From contig NZ_KK211318.1 in NCBI RefSeq assembly GCF_000621625.1, positions 215,907 to 279,906 of the forward strand: a DNA stretch of 64,000 nucleotides. Direction: 5' to 3'. The notes beneath the pieces are model-generated. The model saw only the letters and a list, made by a program, of their open reading frames with translations, had not been told where the DNA came from and did not search any database. A program made the translations under genes and the position numbers. This document shows, in pieces, positions 9,090 through 18,507 of the stretch. The stretch comes from Crocinitomix catalasitica ATCC 23190 (GTDB lineage: Bacteria > Bacteroidota > Bacteroidia > Flavobacteriales_D > Crocinitomicaceae). Positions within the stretch are counted from its first letter, which is position 1, and each line of letters begins with the position of its first letter.

Positions 9090-10133
9090 ATGAAAAAGAT
9101 AATAATTCTAATTGTACTATTAATTATTGGTGGCGTTGGCTTCTATATTGGGAAACCATATTATGACATGCATTTTAAAACCATTGCATTGTCTGTTGAT
9201 CAAAAAATAATCTATGTGCATTCTGACGAATCATTGATGGATTTGGCTGCTAAATTTGAAAAGGAAGACATCATGTCAAAAAAGTCTTTTTTAGCTTATG
9301 CTACTAAATTAGGATTGACTGATGAGAACCTCGAACCGGGAAAATATCGAGTAGTAGATGGTATCAAAATTAAAAATATATTTTACGGTTTTAAGAATGG
9401 TAATCAAGAATTAAAAGATGTAAAAATCACCTTTAATAATTGTTTGACAATAGAGGATATGGCGGGGAAAGTAGCGCCAAATATTGAGGCTGATTCTGCC
9501 CAAATTGTTGCTTATTTAAATCATACAGCGACCATTGAGAAATTTGGATTTAATCCCGCAACTATGATCAGTCTTTTCTTGCCTGATACATACGAAATTG
9601 GGGAGTGGGATACGTCTGCAGAGGAGTTTGTAGCATTCATGGCGAAAAAGTATAAAGACTATTGGAATGAGGATAGAAAAGCCAAACAAGCAGTATTAAA
9701 TATCAGCCAATCGCAAATCGCAACCTTGGCATCTATTATTGAGGCTGAGCAAGGAATTAACACACAAGAATGGCCAATCATTGCGGGGCTTTATCTGAAT
9801 AGAGTTAAAAGAGGAATCCTTTTACAATCTGATCCTACTGCAAAATTCTGCTGGGGTGATGAATTAAAAGGAGTGAAAAGGTTATTGACCATTCATATGC
9901 AAAGAGATTGCCCTTACAATACGTATATCTATCCAGGCATTCCCCCTGGACCAATTCGTATGCCATCTAAACAAGCCATTGATGCTGTGCTAAATGCCGA
10001 ACAGCATGATTATATTTTTATGTGTGCAAAGCCTGATAATAGCGGTCTACATAATTTCGCTAAAACCAATGCCCAACACAATGCAAATGCTGCCAAATGG
10101 CATGCTTATGCACGAAAAATGAGGTTGAGATAA
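9090..10133 (+). CDS. mltG: Endolytic murein transglycosylase MltG
   Basis: 347 residues with an N-terminal transmembrane anchor (~3-22) and a periplasmic YceG/LytM-associated fold. MltG cleaves nascent glycan strands and is thought to act as a terminase of peptidoglycan polymerisation. The catalytic segment LASIIEAEQ has its Glu at residue 218, followed by the family signatures VKRGILLQSDPTAKF and YNTYIYPGIPPGPI. The start codon follows the preceding stop directly, making it the last gene of the dapF operon. Confidence 0.95.
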   Translation: MKKIIILIVLLIIGGVGFYIGKPYYDMHFKTIALSVDQKIIYVHSDESLMDLAAKFEKEDIMSKKSFLAYATKLGLTDENLEPGKYRVVDGIKIKNIFYGFKNGNQELKDVKITFNNCLTIEDMAGKVAPNIEADSAQIVAYLNHTATIEKFGFNPATMISLFLPDTYEIGEWDTSAEEFVAFMAKKYKDYWNEDRKAKQAVLNISQSQIATLASIIEAEQGINTQEWPIIAGLYLNRVKRGILLQSDPTAKFCWGDELKGVKRLLTIHMQRDCPYNTYIYPGIPPGPIRMPSKQAIDAVLNAEQHDYIFMCAKPDNSGLHNFAKTNAQHNANAAKWHAYARKMRLR

Positions 10134-10202
10134 GGGGAGTTATTAGTTGTTAGTATTGATTTTTGTTTGTGTATTGCGATTAGTTATAAGGTATATGCAA
10201 TG

Positions 10203-10230
10203 CTTTGCATGTAGCTGTATTTCTGCTGCT
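10203..10230 (+). repeat. Imperfect direct repeat, copy 1
   Basis: A 28-bp unit beginning CTTTGCATGTAG and ending TTCTGCTGCT. It matches a second copy at 10427-10454 at roughly 24 of 28 positions. The spacer between copies is ~196 bp and itself contains inverted repeats. Confidence 0.5.
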
Positions 10231-10289
10231 ATCTAACTAAACCACAAGTTTAAAATTGAGCATACCTTTAGAAAGTATGGATAAATGAT

Positions 10290-10359
10290 TTTAATTGATT
10301 CACCCGCTGCGAGGAAATTAATCCAGCGCCTGTTAATTTATACGCAAAATTCAATTAAA
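10290..10359. repeat. Nested inverted repeats in the mltG-dpp3 gap
   Basis: Outer arms TTTAATTGA (10290-10298) and TCAATTAAA (10351-10359) enclose inner arms CGCTG (10305-10309) and CAGCG (10324-10328). Just upstream, CATACCTTTAGAAAGTATG (10261-10279) is another near-palindrome. Together they suggest a folded RNA or a small degenerate repeat element. The gap 10134-10538 holds no gene that I can see. Confidence 0.4.
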
Positions 10360-10426
10360 CGATAATTTACTAAAAGCACTTATTTATTCTTAAATGATTG
10401 AAACTGTATGTTTATAGTTTTATCGG

Positions 10427-10454
10427 CTCTGCATGTGTCTGCATTGCTGCTGCT
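10427..10454 (+). repeat. Imperfect direct repeat, copy 2
   Basis: Begins CTCTGCATGTGTC and ends TTGCTGCTGCT. It is the partner of 10203-10230 and lies between the nested inverted repeats and the terminator of the minus-strand gene. Confidence 0.5.
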
Positions 10455-10482
10455 CAATCGTATAGACGCACAATACTTAAAC

Positions 10483-10516
10483 AAAAAAAACGGAGACAAT
10501 TATAATTGCCTCCGTT
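10483..10516 (-). terminator. Rho-independent terminator of the DPP III gene
   Basis: Read on the minus strand, AACGGAGGCAATT and AATTGTCTCCGTT form a long stem with one mismatch and a tiny loop, followed by a run of eight T. It lies 22 bp beyond the stop codon of the minus-strand peptidase gene. Confidence 0.9.
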
Positions 10517-10538
10517 CCAGTCAATATTATAAAATTTC

Positions 10539-12596
10539 TTATTTCAAGAAACCGTATCGTGCAGAATAGTCTAACATTTGCTCAGCAAAACTACCTGGTT
10601 GCTTCATTGTTATTCCAATAATTTCACCTGCATCATCCATTACCGATGTTAAAACAGGATTCATAAATCCATTGTATGGAGGAATGTTCAATGCTTTACT
10701 TCTTTCCAATACTTCAGCGTGAATGCCTTTGTCAACTTTTACACCGTAGTTCTCAACTAAATCATGTCCAGCAGCATAATCACCTTCTGATTTAATTCTT
10801 TGAATCTCTTTTAATAAGTCGCCAAAGATTCCTTTTAAAGCCACATAATCATTGATTTCGAAGAATGTTTTACCATCGCGAACATCTTTTGTGATTACGT
10901 TATTAGCTACACCTTTTTCAAAAGCCCAACCTGCAACCAATTGTCTATTTCGCATATGTGCTTCTTCAATATCAGCACCCGGCTCTAATCGACGCATTTG
11001 CACCATTAATCCGTTTCTGATATAAGAATCGTATTCAGCTTTACCAACTTCTAAAGATTCCATTAAACCTAAATCAACTAATTTCTCATCCATTAAAAAA
11101 TACAAAGCCACTAAATCTGCTCTTGCTTCTTCTAAAGTTGATGCATAATTCTTTAAAGTTTCTTTTGGTGTTCCAACTCCTTCGTTTAATTTACCTGATG
11201 CATGACCTATTACTTCGTGCATTGCAGTGTGCAATTTAGAAGCTAATTTACCATGTTTAATTGCTCTGTCTATTTCTTCTTGATCATTCGCAAATTCTGA
11301 TAAAATTCCTTCACCACTAGCATTGTCATAAGCTTCAACAATATTCCCTAAACTAACAGATTTTGATCCGTGATCTTCTCTAATCCATTCGTTATTCGGT
11401 AAGTTCACACCAATTGGAGTTGAAGGAGAGGCATCACCAGCTTCACCAGCAACATTCACAACTTTATAACTCACACCCTTAACATCTGGTTTTTTGTGTT
11501 CATCAGCAATTGATGATTGATCTTCGAACCATTGTACATTATCTGCCATTACTTTCATTCGAGCAGAAGCATCAAAATCTTTAATTTGAACAATTGATTC
11601 ATAAGAACCTCTCATTCCTTTTGGATCACCATAAACTTCAACAAAACCTTGAATGTAATCAATGTCTCCTTCTGTTGCTTGTGACCAAGTAATGTTAAAT
11701 TCAGACCATTTTTCTAAATCACCTGTTTGGTAATATTCAATTAATAAACCTAAAGCTTTTCCTTGTTCATCATTTTCAGCAACACCTTGTGCCAAAGACA
11801 ACCATTTTACTACTTCTTCAATAGCTGCACTATATTTACCACCAACTTTCCAAACTTCTTCTGTTACATTGCCGTCAGCATCTTTTACCAAACGAGAATT
11901 TAAACCAAATTCAACTGGTTTATCACCGCCATTTGCCATGATGTCAGCATAAAATGTTTCTACATCTTTTTGCGTAACATTTGGTCCATAAAAATTGGTA
12001 GCAGAACTCAATACTAAATCTTTTTTAGGATCTAAACTCACTCGTTTTGCGTCAATATTTTTATCAAAAATTGCCGTCACTACTTCGTCACTTAATGTTG
12101 TTGAAGTACTTGAAAGTAAATCAGTGAAATATGGTTGACTGAATTTTGGAATAAATTTATCCATTGAATAGTGGTGGTGGATTCCGTTTGAAAACCATAC
12201 TCTATTCGTATACTCCATAAAGTTGCTCCATTCTTCAGTCGACTTGTCGCCATCAAAATTTTGAACAATATTTTCTAATGCCGATCGAATGGCTAAGTTA
12301 TGTCTATAGTTCTGGTCCCAGATCATATCTCTTCCAGATAAGCCTGCTTCGTATAGATAATAAACTAGTTTTTGTTGTTTCAAACTTAATTGATAAAATC
12401 CTGGAATTTGGTATTGCAGAATTTGAATATCGCCGAATGTTTCTTTCATGTCAGCTGAAATTTCGCTCGTAATCACAGTGTCTTTTTTTTCAGTTGAATC
12501 TGTTGTACTGTCCTTTGATTCTGTTCCGTCTGAACCGCAGCTCATTAACATCGATCCAGCAATAGCCGTTATGTAGCCGTATTGGTTTAATTTCAT
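10539..12596 (-). CDS. Dipeptidyl peptidase III family zinc metallopeptidase (M49), lipoprotein
   Basis: 685 residues. M49 enzymes remove dipeptides from the N-terminus of short peptides. The zinc site is the family-specific HEVIGH (His460, Glu461, His465; five residues rather than the usual HExxH spacing), with EEARAD (from Glu489) supplying the third ligand; all key residues are present. The N-terminus is a lipoprotein signal with lipobox LMSC (Cys20) followed by a Ser/Thr/Asp-rich tether, so the enzyme should sit in the envelope rather than in the cytoplasm as in eukaryotes. It is a single-gene unit with its own terminator. A role in peptide scavenging is inferred. Confidence 0.95.
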   Translation of the reverse strand: MKLNQYGYITAIAGSMLMSCGSDGTESKDSTTDSTEKKDTVITSEISADMKETFGDIQILQYQIPGFYQLSLKQQKLVYYLYEAGLSGRDMIWDQNYRHNLAIRSALENIVQNFDGDKSTEEWSNFMEYTNRVWFSNGIHHHYSMDKFIPKFSQPYFTDLLSSTSTTLSDEVVTAIFDKNIDAKRVSLDPKKDLVLSSATNFYGPNVTQKDVETFYADIMANGGDKPVEFGLNSRLVKDADGNVTEEVWKVGGKYSAAIEEVVKWLSLAQGVAENDEQGKALGLLIEYYQTGDLEKWSEFNITWSQATEGDIDYIQGFVEVYGDPKGMRGSYESIVQIKDFDASARMKVMADNVQWFEDQSSIADEHKKPDVKGVSYKVVNVAGEAGDASPSTPIGVNLPNNEWIREDHGSKSVSLGNIVEAYDNASGEGILSEFANDQEEIDRAIKHGKLASKLHTAMHEVIGHASGKLNEGVGTPKETLKNYASTLEEARADLVALYFLMDEKLVDLGLMESLEVGKAEYDSYIRNGLMVQMRRLEPGADIEEAHMRNRQLVAGWAFEKGVANNVITKDVRDGKTFFEINDYVALKGIFGDLLKEIQRIKSEGDYAAGHDLVENYGVKVDKGIHAEVLERSKALNIPPYNGFMNPVLTSVMDDAGEIIGITMKQPGSFAEQMLDYSARYGFLK

Positions 12597-12765
12597 ATTT
12601 ATCTGTTTTTCAAATTCTAAATTAACTAATGTTTTTCAGTATTCAATCAGTTTTTTTATGAACGGGTCGAATTCAAGTATGGAATCATACCGTTCACTCA
12701 ACGTTAGTGGTATTTTTTGCGTTATATGTATATCTTCTTTAATTTAGTGCTTAAATAAATTATAC

Positions 12766-15033
12766 ATGTTAAAACTGATTATTGGCTCACTTTGTATTAT
12801 CACTACGTTTCAAACTACTTTTGCTCAATTTGGTTTTGAGTACAATACTGAAACGCAAGTAATCAAAGATGATATTACACAAAAATTCCCCTGGGCGGGT
12901 GGAATGGATTATTGTCAATTTTCAAATATTGATCTGAATTTTGATGGCGTGAACGATCTTTTTGTTTTTGATAGAACATGTAATAAGATTTTAACATTCG
13001 TGCAAAATGGTGGTCCCGGTGAAAATGATTTTCAATATGCGCCTGAATACGAATCTGATTTTCCGGATAATCTGCATGATTGGGCTTTATTAGTCGATTA
13101 TAATTGCGATGGATTAATGGATATATTCTCTTATAATATTGGTGGAACATCTTTATATAAAAATGTAGGGAATGTAATCGATGGAAATAGTTTTGAAATT
13201 GAAGTAGAATTGCTTCAAACTTATATTTACGACGGCTATGCGTATATGTATCTAAGTTCGCAAGATATTCCAGCCTTAGTTGATGTGGATGGCGATGGTG
13301 ATATAGATATTCTTGGATTTGGTGTATTGGGGACAGCTGTAGAATATCATAAGAATTTAAGTGTTGAAACTTATGGGGTTTGTGATTCTATTCTCTACGA
13401 AACTAAAAATATTTGTTGGGGAAGGTTCCGAGAAGACAGTGGATCTAATGATATTGAATTATGGGATACTTTAGATTATCCTTGTGATGAAGAAAGTTTA
13501 GGTTTAGAATTTGCGCGGAATTATGGTCGTGCAACGGATCATCAAGATAGACATTCAGGATCAACACTGTTGGCACTAGATATGGATGATTCAGGCGTTT
13601 TAGATCTTGTTTTAGGTGATATTTCATATAAAAACCTTACTTTATTAATGAATACTGGAGAAGAAGTGAATACAAATTCGGGTATGGGATCAGTTGACCC
13701 TGCTTTTCCGTCTTCATCAATTGCTGTGGATATGCCGATTTTTCCTGCAGGTTATCATGTCGATGTAAACAATGATAATATACGTGATCTTATTGTTTCT
13801 CCGAATGCAAAAATAGCATCTGTTAATAAAGAAAGTGTTTGGTTATATGAGAATGAAGGGGCAGATACTGAACCCGATTTTCAACATAGAACTGAAAACT
13901 TCTTACAGTCTGAAATGATAGATATTGGAACTGGTGCATTACCCATTTTTTTTGATCACAATGGTGATGGGTTATTAGATTTATTGGTTTCAAGTCAAGG
14001 AGAATACAATCCAATTTCAGGAGGTCAAATCTCTAGAATATCTTATTATGAAAATACAGGTACAGAAACGGAACCTGAATTTACATTTATAACGGAAGAT
14101 TATCAGGACTTATCAACCATGGGAATAGGCGCAACATTATTCTTCTATCCTGCTTTTGGAGATCTTGATAATGATGGTGATGAAGATATGATTTTGGGTG
14201 AGTATACAGGCTACTGTTATTACCTTGAGAATACTGGTGGCGCAGGTAATCCAGCCATATTTAATACATTTATTACTTTGAATGACGCTACCGGTTCTCC
14301 TGTTTTTTCAGGGACTTATGCTTATCCTAATTTAACAGATTTAGATCGCGATGGTGATCTAGATTTAGTGATCGGAAGGCGAACGGGAAAACTACAATAT
14401 TTGGAAAATACTGGATCTATTTCAGATTATGCTTTTACAAATACAAACCCAAATCTAGGTGATGTAAACGTTTCTGGAGAAGGATTTATAGAAGGGCACG
14501 CTATTCCACAATTTATAGAAATAGGTGGTGAATATCATTTAATAGTAGGATCTAAACTTGGATTTTTATACTACTATGATAATATCGAAGATAACCTTAC
14601 GGGTGAATTTAACCTTGTGGATATGCATATAGATTATATTAATATAGGGACCTACGCAGCTCCAGCAATAGCAAACCTAAATGGAGATGACCGATTTGAA
14701 ATGGTTTTAGGGAATAGAAGAGGGGGCGTTGGATTTTTTGAGTCTGCACCAATTTCTGTTGTTGGAATTGCAGCGCATGACAATCTAGTAGATGTTAAAA
14801 TTTATCCTAATCCAACAAAACAAGCCGTAACAATGGATCTTGGTAGTTTAACTTATGCACAATTAAAGTCAACTTCTATAGAATTGATTGACCTAAGTGG
14901 GAGAAGTTTATTACGGGTTAAACCAAATTCGAATCTTGTTTCAGTTGACCTGAATAATGTGGCAAAAGGAACTTATTTGGTCAAAATTACTGATCAAAAT
15001 TCAATATTTACTGAAAAATTAATCGTGTATTAA
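12766..15033 (+). CDS. FG-GAP/VCBS-repeat protein with T9SS type A sorting domain
   Basis: 755 residues. The signal peptide is MLKLIIGSLCIITTFQTTFAQ. The body carries repeated FG-GAP-like calcium-binding units (DLNFDGVNDLFVFD, DVDGDGDIDILGFG, DLDNDGDEDMILGEY, DLDRDGDLDLVIGRR), which build beta-propellers. The final ~75 residues start with VKIYPNPTKQAVTMDLGS and end in LVKITDQNSIFTEKLIVY, a standard type A Por secretion tail that is cleaved on export. It is probably a secreted or surface-attached protein, but no catalytic domain is visible, so the function is unknown. It is transcribed alone, divergently from the DPP III gene. Confidence 0.92.
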   Translation: MLKLIIGSLCIITTFQTTFAQFGFEYNTETQVIKDDITQKFPWAGGMDYCQFSNIDLNFDGVNDLFVFDRTCNKILTFVQNGGPGENDFQYAPEYESDFPDNLHDWALLVDYNCDGLMDIFSYNIGGTSLYKNVGNVIDGNSFEIEVELLQTYIYDGYAYMYLSSQDIPALVDVDGDGDIDILGFGVLGTAVEYHKNLSVETYGVCDSILYETKNICWGRFREDSGSNDIELWDTLDYPCDEESLGLEFARNYGRATDHQDRHSGSTLLALDMDDSGVLDLVLGDISYKNLTLLMNTGEEVNTNSGMGSVDPAFPSSSIAVDMPIFPAGYHVDVNNDNIRDLIVSPNAKIASVNKESVWLYENEGADTEPDFQHRTENFLQSEMIDIGTGALPIFFDHNGDGLLDLLVSSQGEYNPISGGQISRISYYENTGTETEPEFTFITEDYQDLSTMGIGATLFFYPAFGDLDNDGDEDMILGEYTGYCYYLENTGGAGNPAIFNTFITLNDATGSPVFSGTYAYPNLTDLDRDGDLDLVIGRRTGKLQYLENTGSISDYAFTNTNPNLGDVNVSGEGFIEGHAIPQFIEIGGEYHLIVGSKLGFLYYYDNIEDNLTGEFNLVDMHIDYINIGTYAAPAIANLNGDDRFEMVLGNRRGGVGFFESAPISVVGIAAHDNLVDVKIYPNPTKQAVTMDLGSLTYAQLKSTSIELIDLSGRSLLRVKPNSNLVSVDLNNVAKGTYLVKITDQNSIFTEKLIVY

Positions 15034-15132
15034 ACAGTAATTTTATTGTACTTATTCTTTCTTTATTTTCACATTGTTTAAACTTTGTTACATGAAGATG
15101 AAAATCGCAATTTTTATTCTCATTGAAAGTCT

Positions 15133-15140
15133 TAAATTTG
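15133..15140 (+). promoter_or_regulatory. Putative -7 element TAAATTTG upstream of hisS
   Basis: Exact match to TAnnTTTG, 21 nt before the hisS start, giving an ordinary short leader. No clear TTG -33 box lies at the expected distance, so the call rests on the -7 match and position. Confidence 0.5.
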
Positions 15141-15161
15141 TAGCCTTATCAATTTATTAAA

Positions 15162-16526
15162 ATGAGCGCAAAACCTTCAATAGTAAAAGGAACAAGAGAT
15201 TTTTTACCACTAACAATGGTAAAACGGAATTATATTTTCTCAACCATTAAAAACGTATTTGAAAAATTCGGTTTTTTACCCATCGAAACACCATCAATGG
15301 AGAAAACAGAAACCTTGATGGGGAAATACGGTGAAGAAGGTGATCGATTAATTTTTAGAGTGCTAAATTCTGGTGATACCCTAAAGAAAGCGGATACAAA
15401 AGCTTTTGAGGAGGAAAACTTGGTTAGATTCGCGAATTCTCTTTCAGAAAAGGCTTTGAGATATGATTTGACTGTACCATTTGCTAGATATGTAGTACAG
15501 AATCAAAACGAATTAAGTTTCCCGTTTAAACGTTTTCAAATTCAACCCGTTTGGAGAGCAGATCGTCCACAAAAAGGACGATACCGCGAATTCTATCAAT
15601 GTGATGCTGACGTTGTTGGCAGTGATTCATTGATTTATGAAATCGAATTGATTCAAATCTTTGACGAAGTACTAAGTAAGTTAGGACTGACTGACTTCAC
15701 CATAAAAATTAATAACCGTAAAATTCTTTCTGGTATTGCTGAAGTGTGTGGTGAATCTGAAAAATTAGTTCCCATTACAGTGGCTATCGATAAATTAGAT
15801 AAAATTGGAAAAGAAGGCGTAGTCAAAGAATTGGTGGAAAGAGGTATTTCTCAGGAAGCAATTACTAAGATTGACCCATTATTTGATTTATCTGGGAATA
15901 ATGATGAGAAAATTAAACAATTGGAGGCTTATTTGGCCGAATCTGAAGTCGGATTAAAAGGTATCGATGAATTAAAGTTTGTTTTAAATCGTATTAAATC
16001 TTTAGGTTTAGATAAAGCAAAACTCGAATTAGAAGTAACCCTAGCAAGAGGATTGAATTATTATACAGGCGCAATTTTTGAAGTAGCGGCTAATAATGTG
16101 AAAATTGGTAGTATTTGTGGTGGTGGACGTTATGACGACTTAACAGCATTATTTGGATTAAAAGATATGTCGGGTGTAGGAATTTCATTTGGTGCAGATC
16201 GAATTTACGATGTGATGACCGAATTGGATTTATTTCCTACAGAATTGATGGCTGCAACACAATATCTTTTCATTAATTTTGGTGAGAAAGAACAAGATGC
16301 ATGTCTGAATTTAGCAAAACAAATACGTGATAAAAATGTATCATGTGAGGTTTATCCTGAAGCTAAATCAATGAAAAAACAAATGAAATATGCCAATGAT
16401 AGAGGTTTTCCTTATGTCATTTTAATAGGCGATAATGAAATGAATAATGATTCGATTACCCTAAAAAATATGGTGAGCGGAGATCAAGACACAATGTCAA
16501 CAAGCGAATTTATTAATCAGCTATAA
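15162..16526 (+). CDS. hisS: Histidyl-tRNA synthetase
   Basis: 454 residues. A class II aminoacyl-tRNA synthetase that charges tRNA-His in the cytoplasm. It shows KGTRDFLP near the N-terminus, motif 2 in WRADRPQKGRYREFYQCDAD, the histidine-specific ARGLNYYTG loop, motif 3 GICGGGRYDDL-like (SICGGGRYDDLTALFG), and a C-terminal anticodon-binding domain (~360-454). It heads an apparent operon with hutH (5-bp gap), a membrane protein and a lipoprotein; the pairing of a histidine user with a histidine degrader is notable. Confidence 0.97.
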   Translation: MSAKPSIVKGTRDFLPLTMVKRNYIFSTIKNVFEKFGFLPIETPSMEKTETLMGKYGEEGDRLIFRVLNSGDTLKKADTKAFEEENLVRFANSLSEKALRYDLTVPFARYVVQNQNELSFPFKRFQIQPVWRADRPQKGRYREFYQCDADVVGSDSLIYEIELIQIFDEVLSKLGLTDFTIKINNRKILSGIAEVCGESEKLVPITVAIDKLDKIGKEGVVKELVERGISQEAITKIDPLFDLSGNNDEKIKQLEAYLAESEVGLKGIDELKFVLNRIKSLGLDKAKLELEVTLARGLNYYTGAIFEVAANNVKIGSICGGGRYDDLTALFGLKDMSGVGISFGADRIYDVMTELDLFPTELMAATQYLFINFGEKEQDACLNLAKQIRDKNVSCEVYPEAKSMKKQMKYANDRGFPYVILIGDNEMNNDSITLKNMVSGDQDTMSTSEFINQL

Positions 16527-16531
16527 TTTTT

Positions 16532-18013
16532 ATGACAACACATCAGATTAATGGAGATCATTTAACGATTGCCAAAATAAAAGAAATTTTAGAAAGCAAT
16601 TGTCAACTCGAATTATCAACTGTTTCCAAAAATAAAGTACTTAAATGTCGACAATATCTAGATGATAAAATGTCATCGGGTGAGCATATTTTTTACGGAA
16701 TCAATACCGGATTCGGTTCGTTATGTGATACACATATTTCAAAAAATGATTTGAGTCAATTACAACGAAACCTTGTTGTTTCTCACGCATGTGGAATGGG
16801 AGATGAGGTGCCGCATGAAATTGTGAAATTGATGCTATTGCTCAAGATACAAGGTTTGTCTTATGGGCATTCAGGAGTTCAATTGGCAACTGTCGAACGA
16901 TTGATCGGGTTTTATAATAACGATATCTTTCCTGTAGTATACGAACAAGGTTCGTTAGGTGCTTCTGGTGATCTTGCTCCTTTGGCACATTTATCATTGC
17001 CAATTTTAGGCGAAGGACATGTGGATTTTGATGGTGTTAGAATGACTGGTGCTGAGATGTTAGCTAAAATGAATTGGGAACCGCTTGTTTTACAATCAAA
17101 AGAAGGTTTGGCTTTATTGAATGGAACGCAGTTCATGAGTAGTTATGGTGTTTGGTGTATGATTAAAGCTGAAGATATTTCTGAAAAAGCGGATTTGATA
17201 GCATGTATTTCTATTGATGGATATGACGCAAGAATTAATCCTTTTAATCACAATGTAAATGCCATTCGTCAGCAAACTGGACAAATAGAAACGGCACGTA
17301 TTGTTCGAGAAACCTTGGCTGGAAGTGAAATCATTACGCAAGAAAAGGCACATGTGCAAGATCCATATTCTTATAGATGCATACCACAAGTGCATGGTGC
17401 AACAAAAGATGCTATTGCGCATGTAAAAGGAATTTTTGAACGCGAAATTAACGCTGTAACAGATAATCCAACAATTTTCCCTGATGAAGATGAAATCGTT
17501 TCAGCAGGAAACTTTCATGGTCAGCCATTGGCTATCTCTTTAGATTTTTTAGCGATTGCAATTGCTGAATTGGGAAGTATTTCTGAACGTAGAATTTATA
17601 AACTAATCGCAGGAAATAGAAAATTACCGGCTTTCTTGGTCGCTAACCCAGGTATAAATTCTGGTTTTATGATTCCCCAATATGCTGCAGCGTCAGTTGT
17701 AAGTCAAAATAAACATTTAGCAAATCCCGCTTCGGTAGATTCGATTGAATCATCAAATGGGCAAGAAGACCATGTAAGTATGGGCGCGAATAGCGCGACT
17801 AAAATGTACCGCATAATTGATAATCTATACAAAGTTTTAGGTGTTGAATTGTTAAACGCAGCACAGGCTTTAGAATTTAGAAGACCTTTAAAATCAAGCC
17901 CTAAAATAGAAGCAATTGTTAAGGAATACAGAAAAAAAGTTCCATTTGTAGAGAATGATACTTATCTTCAACCACTAATTGCAGCATCTATAAATTTTGT
18001 AAAAAGTATTTAA
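16532..18013 (+). CDS. hutH: Histidine ammonia-lyase
   Basis: 493 residues. It deaminates L-histidine to trans-urocanate, the first step of histidine degradation. The Ala-Ser-Gly triad at 144-146 in GSLGASGDLAPL forms the MIO electrophile autocatalytically. NTGFGSL, the VSHACG segment carrying the histidine typical of histidine-specific lyases, and QEDHVSMG (Glu rather than the Gln of phenylalanine lyases) favour histidine over aromatic substrates. hutU, hutI and hutG are not in the window. Coupling to hisS (5-bp gap) suggests control by histidine supply, but this is inference. A tyrosine- or phenylalanine-lyase function is the less likely alternative. Confidence 0.93.
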   Translation: MTTHQINGDHLTIAKIKEILESNCQLELSTVSKNKVLKCRQYLDDKMSSGEHIFYGINTGFGSLCDTHISKNDLSQLQRNLVVSHACGMGDEVPHEIVKLMLLLKIQGLSYGHSGVQLATVERLIGFYNNDIFPVVYEQGSLGASGDLAPLAHLSLPILGEGHVDFDGVRMTGAEMLAKMNWEPLVLQSKEGLALLNGTQFMSSYGVWCMIKAEDISEKADLIACISIDGYDARINPFNHNVNAIRQQTGQIETARIVRETLAGSEIITQEKAHVQDPYSYRCIPQVHGATKDAIAHVKGIFEREINAVTDNPTIFPDEDEIVSAGNFHGQPLAISLDFLAIAIAELGSISERRIYKLIAGNRKLPAFLVANPGINSGFMIPQYAAASVVSQNKHLANPASVDSIESSNGQEDHVSMGANSATKMYRIIDNLYKVLGVELLNAAQALEFRRPLKSSPKIEAIVKEYRKKVPFVENDTYLQPLIAASINFVKSI

Positions 18014-18014
18014 A

Positions 18015-18488
18015 ATGAAAGAAGAAAGAGGCGATGCATTATTGGTGTTTTGTGTTTTGTCATGGGTTTATATTGGCTTCAATTTCTTGTTGGTAATGTT
18101 TTCTTTCATGCAAGGACAATCATCTCCTGAAGAGATAGAGATGGCCAGAATAGCGATGTTAGAAGGGCAAGATCTAGAAGTTATTAATATGATGGGATGG
18201 CTTTTTGAAGAGTTTACTAATTATATGGTGATAACGAATGATAATTTCTATCTGATCAATATCGTAACATTGATGAATTTGATAATTGGTTTTATCGGCG
18301 TATTTTTAATGTTCAGACTGACGAAAATGGGATTCTATCTGTATTTAGCATATAGTATTATTCCATTGCTATTAATTACCTACTTTTATCAAGGAATGAC
18401 TATTGGAACAGTAATGCTGATGTTTACGGGTATTATTGGTTTGATATTTAGCTTGATGTATGGTTCGCAATTGAAACGAATGTCGTAG
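18015..18488 (+). CDS. Small multi-pass membrane protein of unknown function
   Basis: 157 residues, starting one base after the hutH stop. I see about four hydrophobic segments: ~8-31, ~80-100, ~104-124 and ~127-147. A more polar loop of ~45 residues (PEEIEMARIAMLEGQ) follows the first. No motif ties it to a known family. Operon position alone does not justify calling it a histidine transporter. Confidence 0.75.
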   Translation: MKEERGDALLVFCVLSWVYIGFNFLLVMFSFMQGQSSPEEIEMARIAMLEGQDLEVINMMGWLFEEFTNYMVITNDNFYLINIVTLMNLIIGFIGVFLMFRLTKMGFYLYLAYSIIPLLLITYFYQGMTIGTVMLMFTGIIGLIFSLMYGSQLKRMS

Positions 18489-18507
18489 TAATAATTGAAA
18501 CAATACC

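Noticed and set aside
16532-18013. Phenylalanine or tyrosine ammonia-lyase
   Set aside because: The SHACG histidine and the QEDHVSM glutamate are typical of histidine ammonia-lyases.
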